This document shows, in pieces, positions 63,991-64,000 of a stretch of 64,000 nt of DNA; the stretch's first letter is position 1; each line of letters opens with the position of its first letter. The stretch comes from Amphiura filiformis. Its lineage: Eukaryota > Echinodermata > Ophiuroidea > Amphilepidida > Amphiuridae. The notes under the pieces are model-generated. The model worked only from the letters and a program-made list of their open reading frames with translations. It made no database searches and was not told the DNA's origin. The translations under genes were made by a program, and so were the position numbers. The stretch spans positions 43,448,667-43,512,666 of the forward strand of contig NC_092644.1 in the NCBI RefSeq assembly GCF_039555335.1, in the 5' to 3' direction.

Positions 63991-64000
63991 AGCCTGGTTC

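Larger units (their letters stand above)
60520..64000 (-). mobile_element. LINE (endonuclease plus RT), minus strand, runs off the right edge
   Basis: Reading leftwards from 64000 there is an apurinic-type endonuclease, a linker, a reverse transcriptase, a C-terminal domain, a 3' UTR and a tail ending GCAATAAAGATATTAAACTA AACTAAA. Domain order and tail fit CR1/Jockey-group LINEs. At least four frame changes break the coding region, yet each block is well preserved, so it died recently or has sequencing indels. The 5' end is outside the window. Confidence 0.9.

Overview
The window is animal nuclear DNA, most likely from a marine deuterostome invertebrate (an echinoderm fits best). This rests on intron-rich gene structure, GT-AG splice sites, a deuterostome-like EXOSC2, dense decayed transposons and a recurring TAGGCCTA word. 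The species cannot be fixed from the sequence. Nothing prokaryotic (operons, CRISPR, ribosome binding sites) is present.

One host gene is clear. On the minus strand, eight exons between 47886 and 14403 encode a complete 294-residue EXOSC2 (RRP4), the S1/KH cap subunit of the RNA exosome. All splice sites are canonical and all phases match. Its introns (13.5 kb intron 1, 10.7 kb intron 7) are filled with mobile elements. To its right, at 52573, there is only a weak candidate first exon.

The left 10.5 kb (plus strand) holds exon-like fragments. They include a C2HC zinc-finger reading frame ending in a C-terminal motif (CKYAEER.YHPPG), a second copy of that motif at 7.3 kb, and a two-finger C2H2 protein at 9.6 kb. 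Between them lie 247-bp tandem repeats, Ty3-type integrase and reverse transcriptase scraps, and a PIF/Harbinger transposase scrap. A six-unit 262-bp tandem array (12.1-13.7 kb) sits downstream of EXOSC2.

The introns of EXOSC2 carry: a head-to-head mariner palindrome just past exon 7; hAT-type elements with 8-bp target duplications (18.2, 31.9, 34.4 kb); piggyBac- and Kolobok-like miniature elements with TTAA duplications; minisatellites; a 3.7-kb terminal-inverted-repeat element (35.7-39.4 kb) with 14 copies of a GAAGCCTCCGAAAC motif; and a 6.1-kb LTR retrotransposon (39.5-45.6 kb, minus) that keeps both LTRs, PBS, PPT and TSD but has lost protease, RT and RNase H.

The right 16 kb is nested transposon territory. 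It has a LINE ORF2 tail split by a miniature element, a 2.85-kb giant inverted repeat with GTTACAACCGTTA motifs, several fold-back elements, and a LINE with endonuclease, RT and 3' tail on the minus strand running off the right edge. The mobile elements are all fragmentary or non-autonomous as seen here. No clearly new multi-gene system was found. The most novel-looking items are the 14-motif element, the CKYAEER motif family and the palindromic mariner.
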